From the NCBI GenBank assembly GCA_905480255.1, contig CAJQPR010000004.1, positions 1 to 64,000 of the forward strand: DNA of 64,000 bases. Reading direction: 5' to 3'. A program made the position numbers and the translations under genes. The stretch's first letter is position 1. Each line of letters opens with the position of its first letter. The notes under the pieces are model-generated. The model was not told where the DNA came from, made no database searches, and worked only from the letters and a program-made list of their open reading frames with translations. Below, in pieces: positions 1 through 9,099 of this stretch. The stretch is from an uncultured Woeseiaceae bacterium. Lineage in GTDB: Bacteria; Pseudomonadota; Gammaproteobacteria; Steroidobacterales; Woeseiaceae.

Positions 1-216
1 GAAAAGGGCAGTAGTCAATAATCTGCGACTGTTGCCGATCTGCTGATGGGTTTGGCTGACAAATTGCTCGTGAATTTCTTCGATCGCTGACTTTCGGTCG
101 TCTGTCGCCGCATCGGTCTTGCCGAAAAAATAATTTTCGTGTCTTAGCCAGGGCCGTTCCTTCGCAACTGCCGGGTGCGGGTCACAGCCAGCAGGTGACT
201 GGCAGTACAAGCACAC
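1..216 (-). CDS. Partial hypothetical protein running off the left edge (not in the ORF track)
   Basis: Minus frame is open from a GTG at 214-216 to base 1: VCLYCQSPAGCDPHPAVAKERPWLRHENYFFGKTDAATDDRKSAIEEIHEQFVSQTHQQIGNSRRLLTTALF...; no stop in 72 codons; divergent to the gene at 339. Confidence 0.35.
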   Translation of the reverse strand, partial: MCLYCQSPAGCDPHPAVAKERPWLRHENYFFGKTDAATDDRKSAIEEIHEQFVSQTHQQIGNSRRLLTTALF

Positions 217-338
217 ATCTCGTTGTGATATTCACCATTCGCTTGAACCCTTGTGTGAGTCGACTAATGGCGCGATTTCAGCGAACATCCCAGCACCCGG
301 GCTGAACCCGGTTGTAAGATTCGATCACAAGGTAAAAG

Positions 339-1589
339 ATGAATAAAAGAGATTTTTTGAAGCTGACCGGGGCCGCTGGCCTCGCGGCTGTATCCAGGCC
401 TGCATTTTCTGCCGATGGTGCGTCGCTTGATGAGCTTGTCGATATGACGGGAAAAGCTGCGCCGATCAGTGTCGATGAACGACTGGCGCGTGTCGAAAAA
501 GCACAGCGACTGATGCGGCAGGCCGGAATGGATGCCTTGTTACTCGAAGCCGGTTCTGCACTAATCTATTTCACCGGCGTCCGCTGGCGGCGCTCGGAAC
601 GATTTACCGGCGCTGTAATTCCGGCCGAGGGCGACATTGCTTTTGTCACGCCCTATTTCGAAGAGCCGTCCGTTCGCGAAAGCATGACCTTCGGCGATGA
701 TGTCCGGACCTGGCACGAGCACGAAAGTCCATTCGACCTGGTCGCAGGCATCCTGGCGGACCGGGGACTGAAGAGCGGCAAGGTCGGCGTAGAGGAAACT
801 GTGCGGCATTTCATCGTTGACGGTGTGCAAAAAGCTGCGCCGGAGTTTGATGTCATTTCAGGTAAAGACATCGCGCGCGGCTGTCGCATGTACAAGTCTC
901 CCAACGAAATCGCATTGATGCAGACAGCGAACGATGTGACCATCGCTGCGTATCGCCACGTCCATTCAAACATCGACAAGGACATGCTGCCCGCTGATAT
1001 TTCAACGCTGATGAATGACGCAACCCGGGTGCTCGGCGGTCAGCCGCAGTTTGCCGGCGTACTTCTGAACGAGGCCAGCGCCTACCCGCACGGGACCAGC
1101 CAGACTCAGCATCTGAAAGAAGGCGGCGTTATCCTGATGGATTGCGGCTGTGCCGTGCATGATTACGAGTCGGATATTTCCCGCACCTGGGTATTCGGTG
1201 AACCGTCCAGAAAACAAAGAGACGTCTGGAATACTGTGAAGCGTGGCCAGGAGATGGCAATGGAAACCGCAACCGTCGGCACGCCAGCGGGAAAAGTGGA
1301 CGACGTTGTTCGTGACTATTATACGAGCAAGGGATTCGGTCCGGACTATCAGACTCCGGGACTATCGCATCGACTTGGGCATGGAATTGGCATGGATGGT
1401 CATGAACCGATCAACTTCGTTCGCGGCGAGACGACCCCTTTGGCGGCAGGAATGTGTTTCTCGAACGAACCGGGCATATACATTTTTGGAGAATTTGGCG
1501 TCAGGTTAGAAGATTGTTTGTATATCACCGAAGATGGCCCGCAGCTGTTTTCAGAACTGTCCCCGTCAATAGACAAGCCATTCGGCTAA
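339..1589 (+). CDS. M24-family metallopeptidase (Xaa-Pro aminopeptidase-like) with Tat-like signal
   Basis: N-terminus MNKRDFLKLTGAAGLAAVSRPAFSA; creatinase/aminopeptidase P motifs GVILMDCGCAVHDYESDISRTW, HRLGHGIGMDGHE, FSNEPGIY. Confidence 0.9.
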   Translation: MNKRDFLKLTGAAGLAAVSRPAFSADGASLDELVDMTGKAAPISVDERLARVEKAQRLMRQAGMDALLLEAGSALIYFTGVRWRRSERFTGAVIPAEGDIAFVTPYFEEPSVRESMTFGDDVRTWHEHESPFDLVAGILADRGLKSGKVGVEETVRHFIVDGVQKAAPEFDVISGKDIARGCRMYKSPNEIALMQTANDVTIAAYRHVHSNIDKDMLPADISTLMNDATRVLGGQPQFAGVLLNEASAYPHGTSQTQHLKEGGVILMDCGCAVHDYESDISRTWVFGEPSRKQRDVWNTVKRGQEMAMETATVGTPAGKVDDVVRDYYTSKGFGPDYQTPGLSHRLGHGIGMDGHEPINFVRGETTPLAAGMCFSNEPGIYIFGEFGVRLEDCLYITEDGPQLFSELSPSIDKPFG

Positions 1590-1605
1590 GCAACGGAGTT
1601 TCGCG

Positions 1606-3684
1606 ATGAGCCCGGTAAGTATGGACCGCAATAGAATCGTATCCGTTGTCACAGTAGATAACCCTCCTGTGAATGCGCTGTCACAAGCTGTTCGTGAAGG
1701 CTTGGTGACGGCAATCGAAGCCGCCGAAGCAGATAGCGAAAGTCAGGCAATTGTCATTATTTGTGCCGGCCGCACCTTCATCGCCGGTGCGGATATCAAG
1801 GAATTCGGCAAGCCGGCGCTTGAGCCTTTCCTGCCTGACGTGGTTGCCCGCATTGAAGCCTGTGAGAAGCCAGTGATCGCGGCCATACACGGCACGGCGC
1901 TCGGCGGGGGGTTCGAAGTCGCGCTGGGTTGCCACTACCGAATTGCGTTGTCTTCGGCCGCGATTGGTTTGCCCGAAGTTAATCTCGGTCTGCTGCCCGG
2001 AGCGACGGGCACACAACGACTGCCGAGGCTGATTGGCGCGGAGCATGCCCTGGATATCATGTTGACCGGAAAACCGGTGCGAGCTGGCAGAGCACTCGAG
2101 TACGGAGCGCTTGATAAAGTCGTTGCTGGAACCGATCTTCGGGCAGCAGCAATTTCCTTTGCGGAAGATTGCGTGGCAAAGGGTCCGCGTCGAATTCGGG
2201 ATATGACGGTTCCCGAAGTTGACGCCGGATTGTTCGATACGACAAGGAAGAAGATCGCGCCAAAGACGCGAGGACTGATATCTCCCGAGAAAATTATTCG
2301 TGCCGTTGAACTCGCGACTAAGACCAGCTTCGATGAAGGCTGTGCGGATGAACGCGAGTTATTTCTCGAATGCATGGCCTCGCCCCAGTCCAGCGGACTG
2401 CGCCATGCGTTCTTCGCCGAACGCAGTGTTGCGAAGGTGCCGGGTCTCAGTAAGGACACACCGCAGCGCGACGTTACCAGTGTTGCCGTAATTGGTGCCG
2501 GAACGATGGGCGCCGGGATCGCCTATAACAGCCTGGCGTCGGGACTGCAGGTTACGCTTCTGGATATCAACGAAGAGGGCCTTCTTCGTGGTGAGAAGAC
2601 GGTTCGCGGCTTATATGAAGGTGGCGTAAAGAGAGGCAAGGTCGCCGCATCGGACATGGAGGCCGGTCTGGCGCGGTTCAGCACCAGTCAAAATTACGAA
2701 GATATTGCGGACGTGGATATTGTCATCGAGGCGGTATTCGAAAGCATGACGATCAAGAAGGAAGTTTTTGCCGCGCTTGATAAAACCATCAAGAAAGGTG
2801 CGGTTCTTGCTACCAACACATCCACGCTGAGTATTGATGATATTGCAGCTTCGACGAGTCGGCCACAGGATGTCATTGGCCTGCATTTCTTCAGCCCGGC
2901 TCATATCATGCGCCTGCTTGAAATCGTGCGCGGAAAAGGGACGGCGGATGATGTCATTGCGACTTCACTGGCACTGGCGAAGCGGCTTGGAAAAATCGGC
3001 GTAGTTGTCGGCAACTGCGTCGGTTTTGTTGGTAATCGCATGTTGTACAGCTATGGCCGGGAAAGTCAGCTATTGCTACTGGAAGGCGCCGCACCCGAAT
3101 ACATAGACAAGGTTCTTTACGATTGGGGCATGGCGATGGGCCCGAACGCAGTTGGTGATCTGGCCGGACTGGACATTGGTTACAACGGACGCAAGGAGCG
3201 TGTCGACCTGCCTGACGATTCTCGTTTCTATCAAGTCGCCAACGTACTCGTTGAAATGGGGCGGCTGGGGCAGAAGACAGGTAAGGGCACGTTTCTCTAC
3301 GAGAAGGGTTCGCGCAAGCCCATTCCCGATCCGGAAGTTGACGCCATCATCGAAGCAGAAGCGGAAAGGCTTGGTGTAAAACGACGTGAAATTTCTTCTG
3401 CGGAGATTATTGAGCGCTGCATCTACGGACTCGTCGTCGAGGGCGCGCGCATCCTTGAGGAAGGTATCGCCAGCCGTTCGGCGGACATCGACGTGGTCTG
3501 GATGAATGGCTACGGTTTCCCTCGTTATCGCGGTGGGCCGATGCACTATGCGGACACAGTGGGTCTCGACAAGGTTTACGCGACAGTCTGTGAATTCAGT
3601 GAGCGCTTTGGCCCGATGTACTGGGAACCGCCAAAGTTGCTAAAGGAACTTGCTGAATCCGGAAAACGGTTTTCGGATTTATAG
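1606..3684 (+). CDS. Bifunctional enoyl-CoA hydratase / 3-hydroxyacyl-CoA dehydrogenase (ECH N-terminal, HADH C-terminal)
   Basis: ECH motif AAIHGTALGGGFEVALGCHYRIA...LPEVNLGLLPGATGTQRLPRL; Rossmann VAVIGAGTMGAGIA; HADH motif HFFSPAHIMRLLEIV. Confidence 0.93.
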   Translation: MSPVSMDRNRIVSVVTVDNPPVNALSQAVREGLVTAIEAAEADSESQAIVIICAGRTFIAGADIKEFGKPALEPFLPDVVARIEACEKPVIAAIHGTALGGGFEVALGCHYRIALSSAAIGLPEVNLGLLPGATGTQRLPRLIGAEHALDIMLTGKPVRAGRALEYGALDKVVAGTDLRAAAISFAEDCVAKGPRRIRDMTVPEVDAGLFDTTRKKIAPKTRGLISPEKIIRAVELATKTSFDEGCADERELFLECMASPQSSGLRHAFFAERSVAKVPGLSKDTPQRDVTSVAVIGAGTMGAGIAYNSLASGLQVTLLDINEEGLLRGEKTVRGLYEGGVKRGKVAASDMEAGLARFSTSQNYEDIADVDIVIEAVFESMTIKKEVFAALDKTIKKGAVLATNTSTLSIDDIAASTSRPQDVIGLHFFSPAHIMRLLEIVRGKGTADDVIATSLALAKRLGKIGVVVGNCVGFVGNRMLYSYGRESQLLLLEGAAPEYIDKVLYDWGMAMGPNAVGDLAGLDIGYNGRKERVDLPDDSRFYQVANVLVEMGRLGQKTGKGTFLYEKGSRKPIPDPEVDAIIEAEAERLGVKRREISSAEIIERCIYGLVVEGARILEEGIASRSADIDVVWMNGYGFPRYRGGPMHYADTVGLDKVYATVCEFSERFGPMYWEPPKLLKELAESGKRFSDL

Positions 3685-4512
3685 GAGAGACCATTTTCCT
3701 GCGTCACAGACCGCACGCTTCTCGGTTTCGAGTTTCAGGAGGTGAGCGAGCAGGGAGCGACTTGCCAGGCGGTGCAGTTTCTTGTCGACATCTTCGTAAA
3801 CGTGCGGTGTCAGATCCCACAGTGTCTGATCCGGGTGAGCCTCAATCGCCGCGATGACACGTGCCTCCCGCTTGAGCCGGTGATTGATCAGCCAGTCAAC
3901 TACTTCCATGGGCTCGTCTATGACAGGACCGTGGCCGGGCGCCAGGGATGCGAGGCCGAGATCCTTCAGCCGCTCCAGCGACTCGAGATAGTGCTTCATG
4001 TCACCATCCGGCGGATCGATGACGACTGTGGAGCCACTCATGATGTGGTCGCCGGTAAACAACATCCGCTGCGCTTCGTGCCGATAGCAAAGATGATTCG
4101 ATGCGTGACCCGGTGTATGCACGGCACGCAGCACGAATTCGGCGGTCTCGAGCAGGTCACCATCACCGAGGCGCCGATCCGGTTTGAATGTTTTGTCCTG
4201 GACCTTGCCCTCCGGCGCCGGTATGCCCATCAATTCGGCGCCGGTTTTCTCGGCGAGAGGCATGGCGGCAGGCGAGTGGTCCGGGTGCGTGTGCGTCACC
4301 AGTATCCAGCGAACCGGCCCCGGGGACTGGTCCTGAATGGCATCGAGATGAGCCGCGATAGCCGGACCCGGATCGATGACGGCTACCTCGTTCTCGCCAA
4401 CGAGGTAGGTGTTGGTTCCGGGGCCCGTCATCATGCCCGGGTTTGGTGCAACGAGCCGGCGCACGCCCGGGGCGATGACAACCGCAGTGCCCGGAACCAG
4501 GTCGGACATCAC
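3679..4512 (-). CDS. MBL-fold metallohydrolase (LACTB2-like)
   Basis: HTHPDH metal motif, HTPGHASNHLCY, LFTGDHIM. Confidence 0.88.
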   Translation of the reverse strand: MMSDLVPGTAVVIAPGVRRLVAPNPGMMTGPGTNTYLVGENEVAVIDPGPAIAAHLDAIQDQSPGPVRWILVTHTHPDHSPAAMPLAEKTGAELMGIPAPEGKVQDKTFKPDRRLGDGDLLETAEFVLRAVHTPGHASNHLCYRHEAQRMLFTGDHIMSGSTVVIDPPDGDMKHYLESLERLKDLGLASLAPGHGPVIDEPMEVVDWLINHRLKREARVIAAIEAHPDQTLWDLTPHVYEDVDKKLHRLASRSLLAHLLKLETEKRAVCDAGKWSLL

Positions 4513-5294
4513 GCCGGCTCCGGGTAGTGCGGGTCGCCGGGGATTGGGTACAGCTCCTGCCCGTCAACGAAAACCTGGACAGGACAGATACTCGTGATGC
4601 CTGACCGATACCGGGATCGCGCCCAGTCGAGCAGCGCGTCAACGGTTTCGAAGTCTGCCATGAGTGTGAGGTTTCTCCTTGTGGGCTGCGGCAGTTTGAG
4701 TTGCCCGGCGCGCCGCAGTCGCAGTGCTTCACTGGCCGTCAGCCAGCGGCTGTGGGTGAGTTCTTTACCGTCGACTTCGGCGTCCTGGCCGGGCGGTAGC
4801 GCGGCGGCGAAAAATCGCGTCGTCCAGCGCTTTGGCGATACTACGGGTGTGATCCACCAGGCGAAATAGTGCAGTGCGTCGATCGCCATGCAGAGCCCTT
4901 CGCTCCGCAGGAAATCCGGCCAGGCCATTTCGCAGCGATCTACTGCGACTCGCTGTTCAGCGTAGATTGCGGTGTCAGCCGGCCAGTTATCGTTGGTATC
5001 GCGAGCGAGCAAAATGCCGGTTTCCTCGAACAGCTCACGAATCACGGCGCCGTAGTAGTCGAGGGCATCGTCCACGCCGAGAATCGAATTAGCCTCGTCT
5101 TCCGAGCGGCCCTGGCAGACGGGGCGTGCATTCAACTCGTCCGGATCTATGACACCACCGGGAAACGTGTAACTTTCGCCGAACGCATCTCCTGCCCGCC
5201 GCCTGACGAGCAGTATTTCAGGCGCGCCTTCTGCGTCGCGTACCATGACAACGGTGGCCGACGGCCTGGGCGTTGCCGGCGAAATCTCTGTCAT
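4509..5294 (-). CDS. NUDIX hydrolase (NUDT19-like, split Nudix box)
   Basis: FPGGVIDPDE ... 32 aa ... RELFEETGIL, i.e. a Nudix box with an insertion; 4-nt overlaps with both neighbours. Confidence 0.85.
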   Translation of the reverse strand: MTEISPATPRPSATVVMVRDAEGAPEILLVRRRAGDAFGESYTFPGGVIDPDELNARPVCQGRSEDEANSILGVDDALDYYGAVIRELFEETGILLARDTNDNWPADTAIYAEQRVAVDRCEMAWPDFLRSEGLCMAIDALHYFAWWITPVVSPKRWTTRFFAAALPPGQDAEVDGKELTHSRWLTASEALRLRRAGQLKLPQPTRRNLTLMADFETVDALLDWARSRYRSGITSICPVQVFVDGQELYPIPGDPHYPEPA

Positions 5295-7510
5295 TTCGGA
5301 GCCCCGCCCGTCTTGTATGGGTTGAACTGTTCGGTCGACCGATCAGAAACTTCGGATTCCTCCAGCGGTGGCGTCGGAATGTAATGCGCTGGCGTTGGTC
5401 CGCCCGCAGCGACGCGGGCGCGTGCCTCATCCGGGGTCTCCAGCAGTGCGGCCGCTGCGATGGCTTCCTTACGGTTGGGTATGACGGGGATGCCATGACT
5501 GTTTGGCGGCGGCATCGCGTTTGCGTTGTAGTAAGCAATCTTTTGCGTTGCGGGATCGATGTTGCGTTTGAGGTCGAGATCCCGCTGATTGACACCTTTT
5601 CGCGGTTTCACGCAAACACCATCGACAATTTCGAGATCGAGCCACCACTTCTTCGCCGGGTTCCTGATGCCGTGACCGAGCCAGTCATCAAGTTTGACCG
5701 CTATCGGAATCAACACGGGTTTCAGCCAGCGTGCATTGATGCCGAGCCAGCTCGCCACCTGGGTTGCTATGGGTCCGTCCCAGGTCACCACCTTGTTCAG
5801 GGGGCAGGTTTTCATGCATCGGCCACAGGCGAGGCCGCGTTGGTTGGTCAATCGGTAGCGAGCACAACGTTCTGCATCCAGCTTCCACATCTCGTAACCA
5901 TTGAACATGACCTTGTCGCCCCAGCTGATCGCGTCGCATGGGCATTCGCGTGCGCATTTGAGGCAGCCGGAGCAGAACTGCTGCAGCCCGAAATCGATAG
6001 GTTTGTCCGGCACCAGCGGAATATCCGTCGTCAGCACCACGGACTTGAATCGCGGTCCGACGAACGGGTTCAGTACCAGCTCACCAATGCGGCTGAGTTC
6101 GCCCAGGCCGGCCAGCAGGATCAACGGAAGCTGCAAAACCTCCGAATCAGCATTGGTTTGTGCGCGGGACGAAAAGCCGAGGCTGCGAAGATGTTCCCCC
6201 ATTACCCCGGCTATTAGTGCGCCACGCATATAGGCGCGCATGGACTGGGCGCCGGAGATGAAATCGTCTCCTGAAGCGCCTTCCATGGTGTCGTACTCCT
6301 GGTCAATCAACATGACTACCGCGTACTTGTGGTGGCAGTCGACAGGTTTGCCGTTGTCCACATGTGAGTACCACGCGTAGTCCGGCATTTCGCATACACC
6401 GGTCAGTTCAGCGCCAAGCAGGTAGGAAAGGGACTTCAGCGCTCTTGTGTTTTCGTCTGCATCGCCACATCTTCCAGACTCACTGTTGGCAACCGGACCG
6501 TCCTGATGTGGCACCATCGCCATAATCTGTTTGACCATGGCGGTTGCCAGCGGGTGCTTGAAGGCAAACCGGGTTCTCTCATGCTGGGTCTTCTTCCCCA
6601 GGTCGCCGTGAACCGGCCGTTCGAAAAACGAGGCTCTCTTGGGAATTCGCGGTACTTCTTCATCAATAATCAGCGTCGTGGGTCGATCGACCCGATCGAC
6701 CGTCTCCATGGCGAACTTGCTCATGTGTGTTGGCCGGCTGTTTTGCCTCCAGCGTTCCAGTGCAGGTGTCGCCCCACCAATGCCCAGCCACCAGGCCGCG
6801 CCTTTTGCTTTGCGGGCGGCCGGCGGATCAAGCGGCAGGTCAGTTGCCAAAGCATAGTCCGTCGTAACCGCACAAACGACGTATCTGTCACCGAGGTAGG
6901 GATTGATCACCTTGTCAGCGGAACGAACGCCAAGTCCGGCCATAACGGTCAGACGATCGAGATCGACGTCGCCATGCTGGCGGTCGTGTGCGACTGCTGA
7001 AAAACCCATATTCTGAATATGATTGGCGACACTGATTGCAATTTCATAAGCGCGAAATTCGGCGGTCTGCCTGATCGAGTCGCGGACCCAGGAGTGTGCG
7101 AGCGACCCTTCTTCCGGCATGCGACCCAGTTCAACAGCAATGACGATTGCGTGACTGTGTTGCAGCGAGTCCGACCCTGTATACCAGCATGCTTCGCCCA
7201 GGCCACAAATCCCGACCTGACTGGCATTCAGAAAATAGGCAGAGCCCTTGATGTCGATCATGCGCCTTGCAAGGTCGTCGGGTACGGGCGCAACAGCTGC
7301 TGCCGGATTATCGTCGCGCAGTGCATGAAAAATCTGCTGATACTTGGCTATCGCAGTCGCAAAAGAATCATCCGCATCCTGTTCTGCCGGCTGCCGGGAT
7401 TCCCTGGGCTTCGCCGCCTCAACTGCCAGGATGCGCGGATCCCTGCGGATCCGCTCAAGTGGAAACGGACCGAGATGATACGGCCGCGACTTATTCGAAA
7501 AAAGAATCAT
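5291..7510 (-). CDS. Reductive dehalogenase (RdhA)-family corrinoid/Fe-S protein, no Tat signal
   Basis: Core KYAVVMLIDQEYD...LGFSSRAQTNADSEVLQLPLILLAGLGELSRIGELVLNPFVGPRFKSVVLTTDIPLVPDKPIDFG, then CSGCLKCARECP and C-x12-CGRCMKTCP ferredoxin motifs. Confidence 0.9.
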   Translation of the reverse strand: MILFSNKSRPYHLGPFPLERIRRDPRILAVEAAKPRESRQPAEQDADDSFATAIAKYQQIFHALRDDNPAAAVAPVPDDLARRMIDIKGSAYFLNASQVGICGLGEACWYTGSDSLQHSHAIVIAVELGRMPEEGSLAHSWVRDSIRQTAEFRAYEIAISVANHIQNMGFSAVAHDRQHGDVDLDRLTVMAGLGVRSADKVINPYLGDRYVVCAVTTDYALATDLPLDPPAARKAKGAAWWLGIGGATPALERWRQNSRPTHMSKFAMETVDRVDRPTTLIIDEEVPRIPKRASFFERPVHGDLGKKTQHERTRFAFKHPLATAMVKQIMAMVPHQDGPVANSESGRCGDADENTRALKSLSYLLGAELTGVCEMPDYAWYSHVDNGKPVDCHHKYAVVMLIDQEYDTMEGASGDDFISGAQSMRAYMRGALIAGVMGEHLRSLGFSSRAQTNADSEVLQLPLILLAGLGELSRIGELVLNPFVGPRFKSVVLTTDIPLVPDKPIDFGLQQFCSGCLKCARECPCDAISWGDKVMFNGYEMWKLDAERCARYRLTNQRGLACGRCMKTCPLNKVVTWDGPIATQVASWLGINARWLKPVLIPIAVKLDDWLGHGIRNPAKKWWLDLEIVDGVCVKPRKGVNQRDLDLKRNIDPATQKIAYYNANAMPPPNSHGIPVIPNRKEAIAAAALLETPDEARARVAAGGPTPAHYIPTPPLEESEVSDRSTEQFNPYKTGGAPK

Positions 7511-7597
7511 TCGGAAGAACCTGCATCGGTCATCACGACTGCATTCTAGCAGCCTGCGCGCCGCAAGCTTGCGGCGTAGATCGCGGGCTGATCCAAA

Positions 7598-8941
7598 CTA
7601 CTTCACATTCAGTCGATACGAGAGCAGACCACCGATAATCATCGGTACGGCGAATACATAATAGTTGCCGGACATGCTTAGGCCCGCAGCGATCAGGAAC
7701 CCGGCAAGCCCTGGTCCGACAACGGCGCCGAATCGCCCGAGCCCGATTGCAAAGCCGATTCCGGTTGTTCGAATATGGGTTGGATAGACCTTTGTGGCGA
7801 CGGCATAAAGACCGGTAAAGCCACCTTGCTGCAACACGCCGATGATGAATGTCAGCGTGAGCAACAATCCTTCCTGGCTCGGAGCTGCAGCAAAAATAAT
7901 CATGCCGATTGCTGCGGCGACCAGGAATATTGAAACAATCTTTGTCAGGTGAAAGCGAATCGCCAGCGTGCCGGTTGTATAAATGCCAATAACGCCGCCG
8001 AAATTGAACAGGAAGAAGGCATAGCGGCCAACCTCGGGAGAAAACCCCGCCTGTTCCATCATTCTTGGAATCCAGCTCATCAGGAAGTAAAGCGTGCTGA
8101 AACACATGAAAAATGTGAGCCACAGCGTCAATGTCTTCGTGCGATGTTCTTTGGTTAGCAGGCCCAGCATATTGTTGACTAAGCCGGTCGATTTCGGCGC
8201 TTCGTGAGCCGCGACCTCCGGAAGCGAATCCAGTGTCGGCTTTTTCAGCTTGGTTAAAATCTTGTTGACGCGCTCGAGCGCACCTTCCGGCCTTCGCTCA
8301 AGGAGATATTTAAGCGATTCAGGAATCATCGCCCAGGCAACAAGTCCCATCACCAGGGTGAGTCCACCACCGAACCAGAACATTCCGCGCCAGTCGTATT
8401 CCGGCAGAATAAATCCGGCCATTACGGACGTCATCATGGCGCCAAGCGGATAGCCCGAGGTGACGAGCGCGACCGACAGCGCCCGGTATTTGTCCGGACT
8501 ATACTCAGCCGCGAGGGCGGCCTGCGAAGCGAGCATGGCCCCGGCGCCAAGACCACTGATGAATCGCAGTACTATGAATTCGGTCAAAGTGGTCGCAGTG
8601 GCGGTAAAGATGATTGAGACGCCGACAATCACGACACTGAGTATGATCATTTTGCGGCGGCCGATAATATCGGAAACCGGTGCCAGAACCATTGCACCGG
8701 CCATCATGCCGGCCAGGGCGAAACTGAAGATAAGCCCAAGCCTGTCCGCGGACAGATCCAGATCGTTCGACACCGAAGTCGCGACGACGGCCATTGCGGT
8801 GATGTCGAATCCATCGAGCATGTTGAAAAACATGCAAAGGCCGATTACCAGGATTTGCTGGCCACTGATCTGTCCGTTGTCGATAACTTCGGCAACAATG
8901 TTACTGCTGGATGCAGATGCATCAGACATATCTTTCCCCAA
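7598..8941 (-). CDS. MFS transporter, aromatic acid:H+ symporter (AAHS)-like
   Basis: N-terminal FNMLDGFDITAMAVVATSV, APVSDIIGRRKMIILS, about 12 hydrophobic segments. Confidence 0.82.
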   Translation of the reverse strand: MGKDMSDASASSSNIVAEVIDNGQISGQQILVIGLCMFFNMLDGFDITAMAVVATSVSNDLDLSADRLGLIFSFALAGMMAGAMVLAPVSDIIGRRKMIILSVVIVGVSIIFTATATTLTEFIVLRFISGLGAGAMLASQAALAAEYSPDKYRALSVALVTSGYPLGAMMTSVMAGFILPEYDWRGMFWFGGGLTLVMGLVAWAMIPESLKYLLERRPEGALERVNKILTKLKKPTLDSLPEVAAHEAPKSTGLVNNMLGLLTKEHRTKTLTLWLTFFMCFSTLYFLMSWIPRMMEQAGFSPEVGRYAFFLFNFGGVIGIYTTGTLAIRFHLTKIVSIFLVAAAIGMIIFAAAPSQEGLLLTLTFIIGVLQQGGFTGLYAVATKVYPTHIRTTGIGFAIGLGRFGAVVGPGLAGFLIAAGLSMSGNYYVFAVPMIIGGLLSYRLNVK

Positions 8942-9099
8942 TTTCCGGCATGCTCTTCAATCGAGCCGGCTGATTATTAATTGTTCTGCGCCGACTGTAC
9001 CTGTTCTCAGACACAGATAGTGGAGTCTATAGGGTCCGCGATTGCCGTGCGCCGCCCAAAAAAGGGTTGTTTCGCAATGTGTGATTCAGCGGTCCGGCA

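Noticed and set aside
3742-4527. 261-aa plus-strand ORF antisense to the MBL gene
   Set aside because: Opposite frame encodes HTHPDH and other MBL motifs; this frame has no recognisable features.
5273-6217. 314-aa plus-strand ORF antisense to the RdhA gene
   Set aside because: Shadow ORF: low-complexity Arg/His/Cys-rich text with no motifs, whereas the minus frame has complete RdhA motifs.
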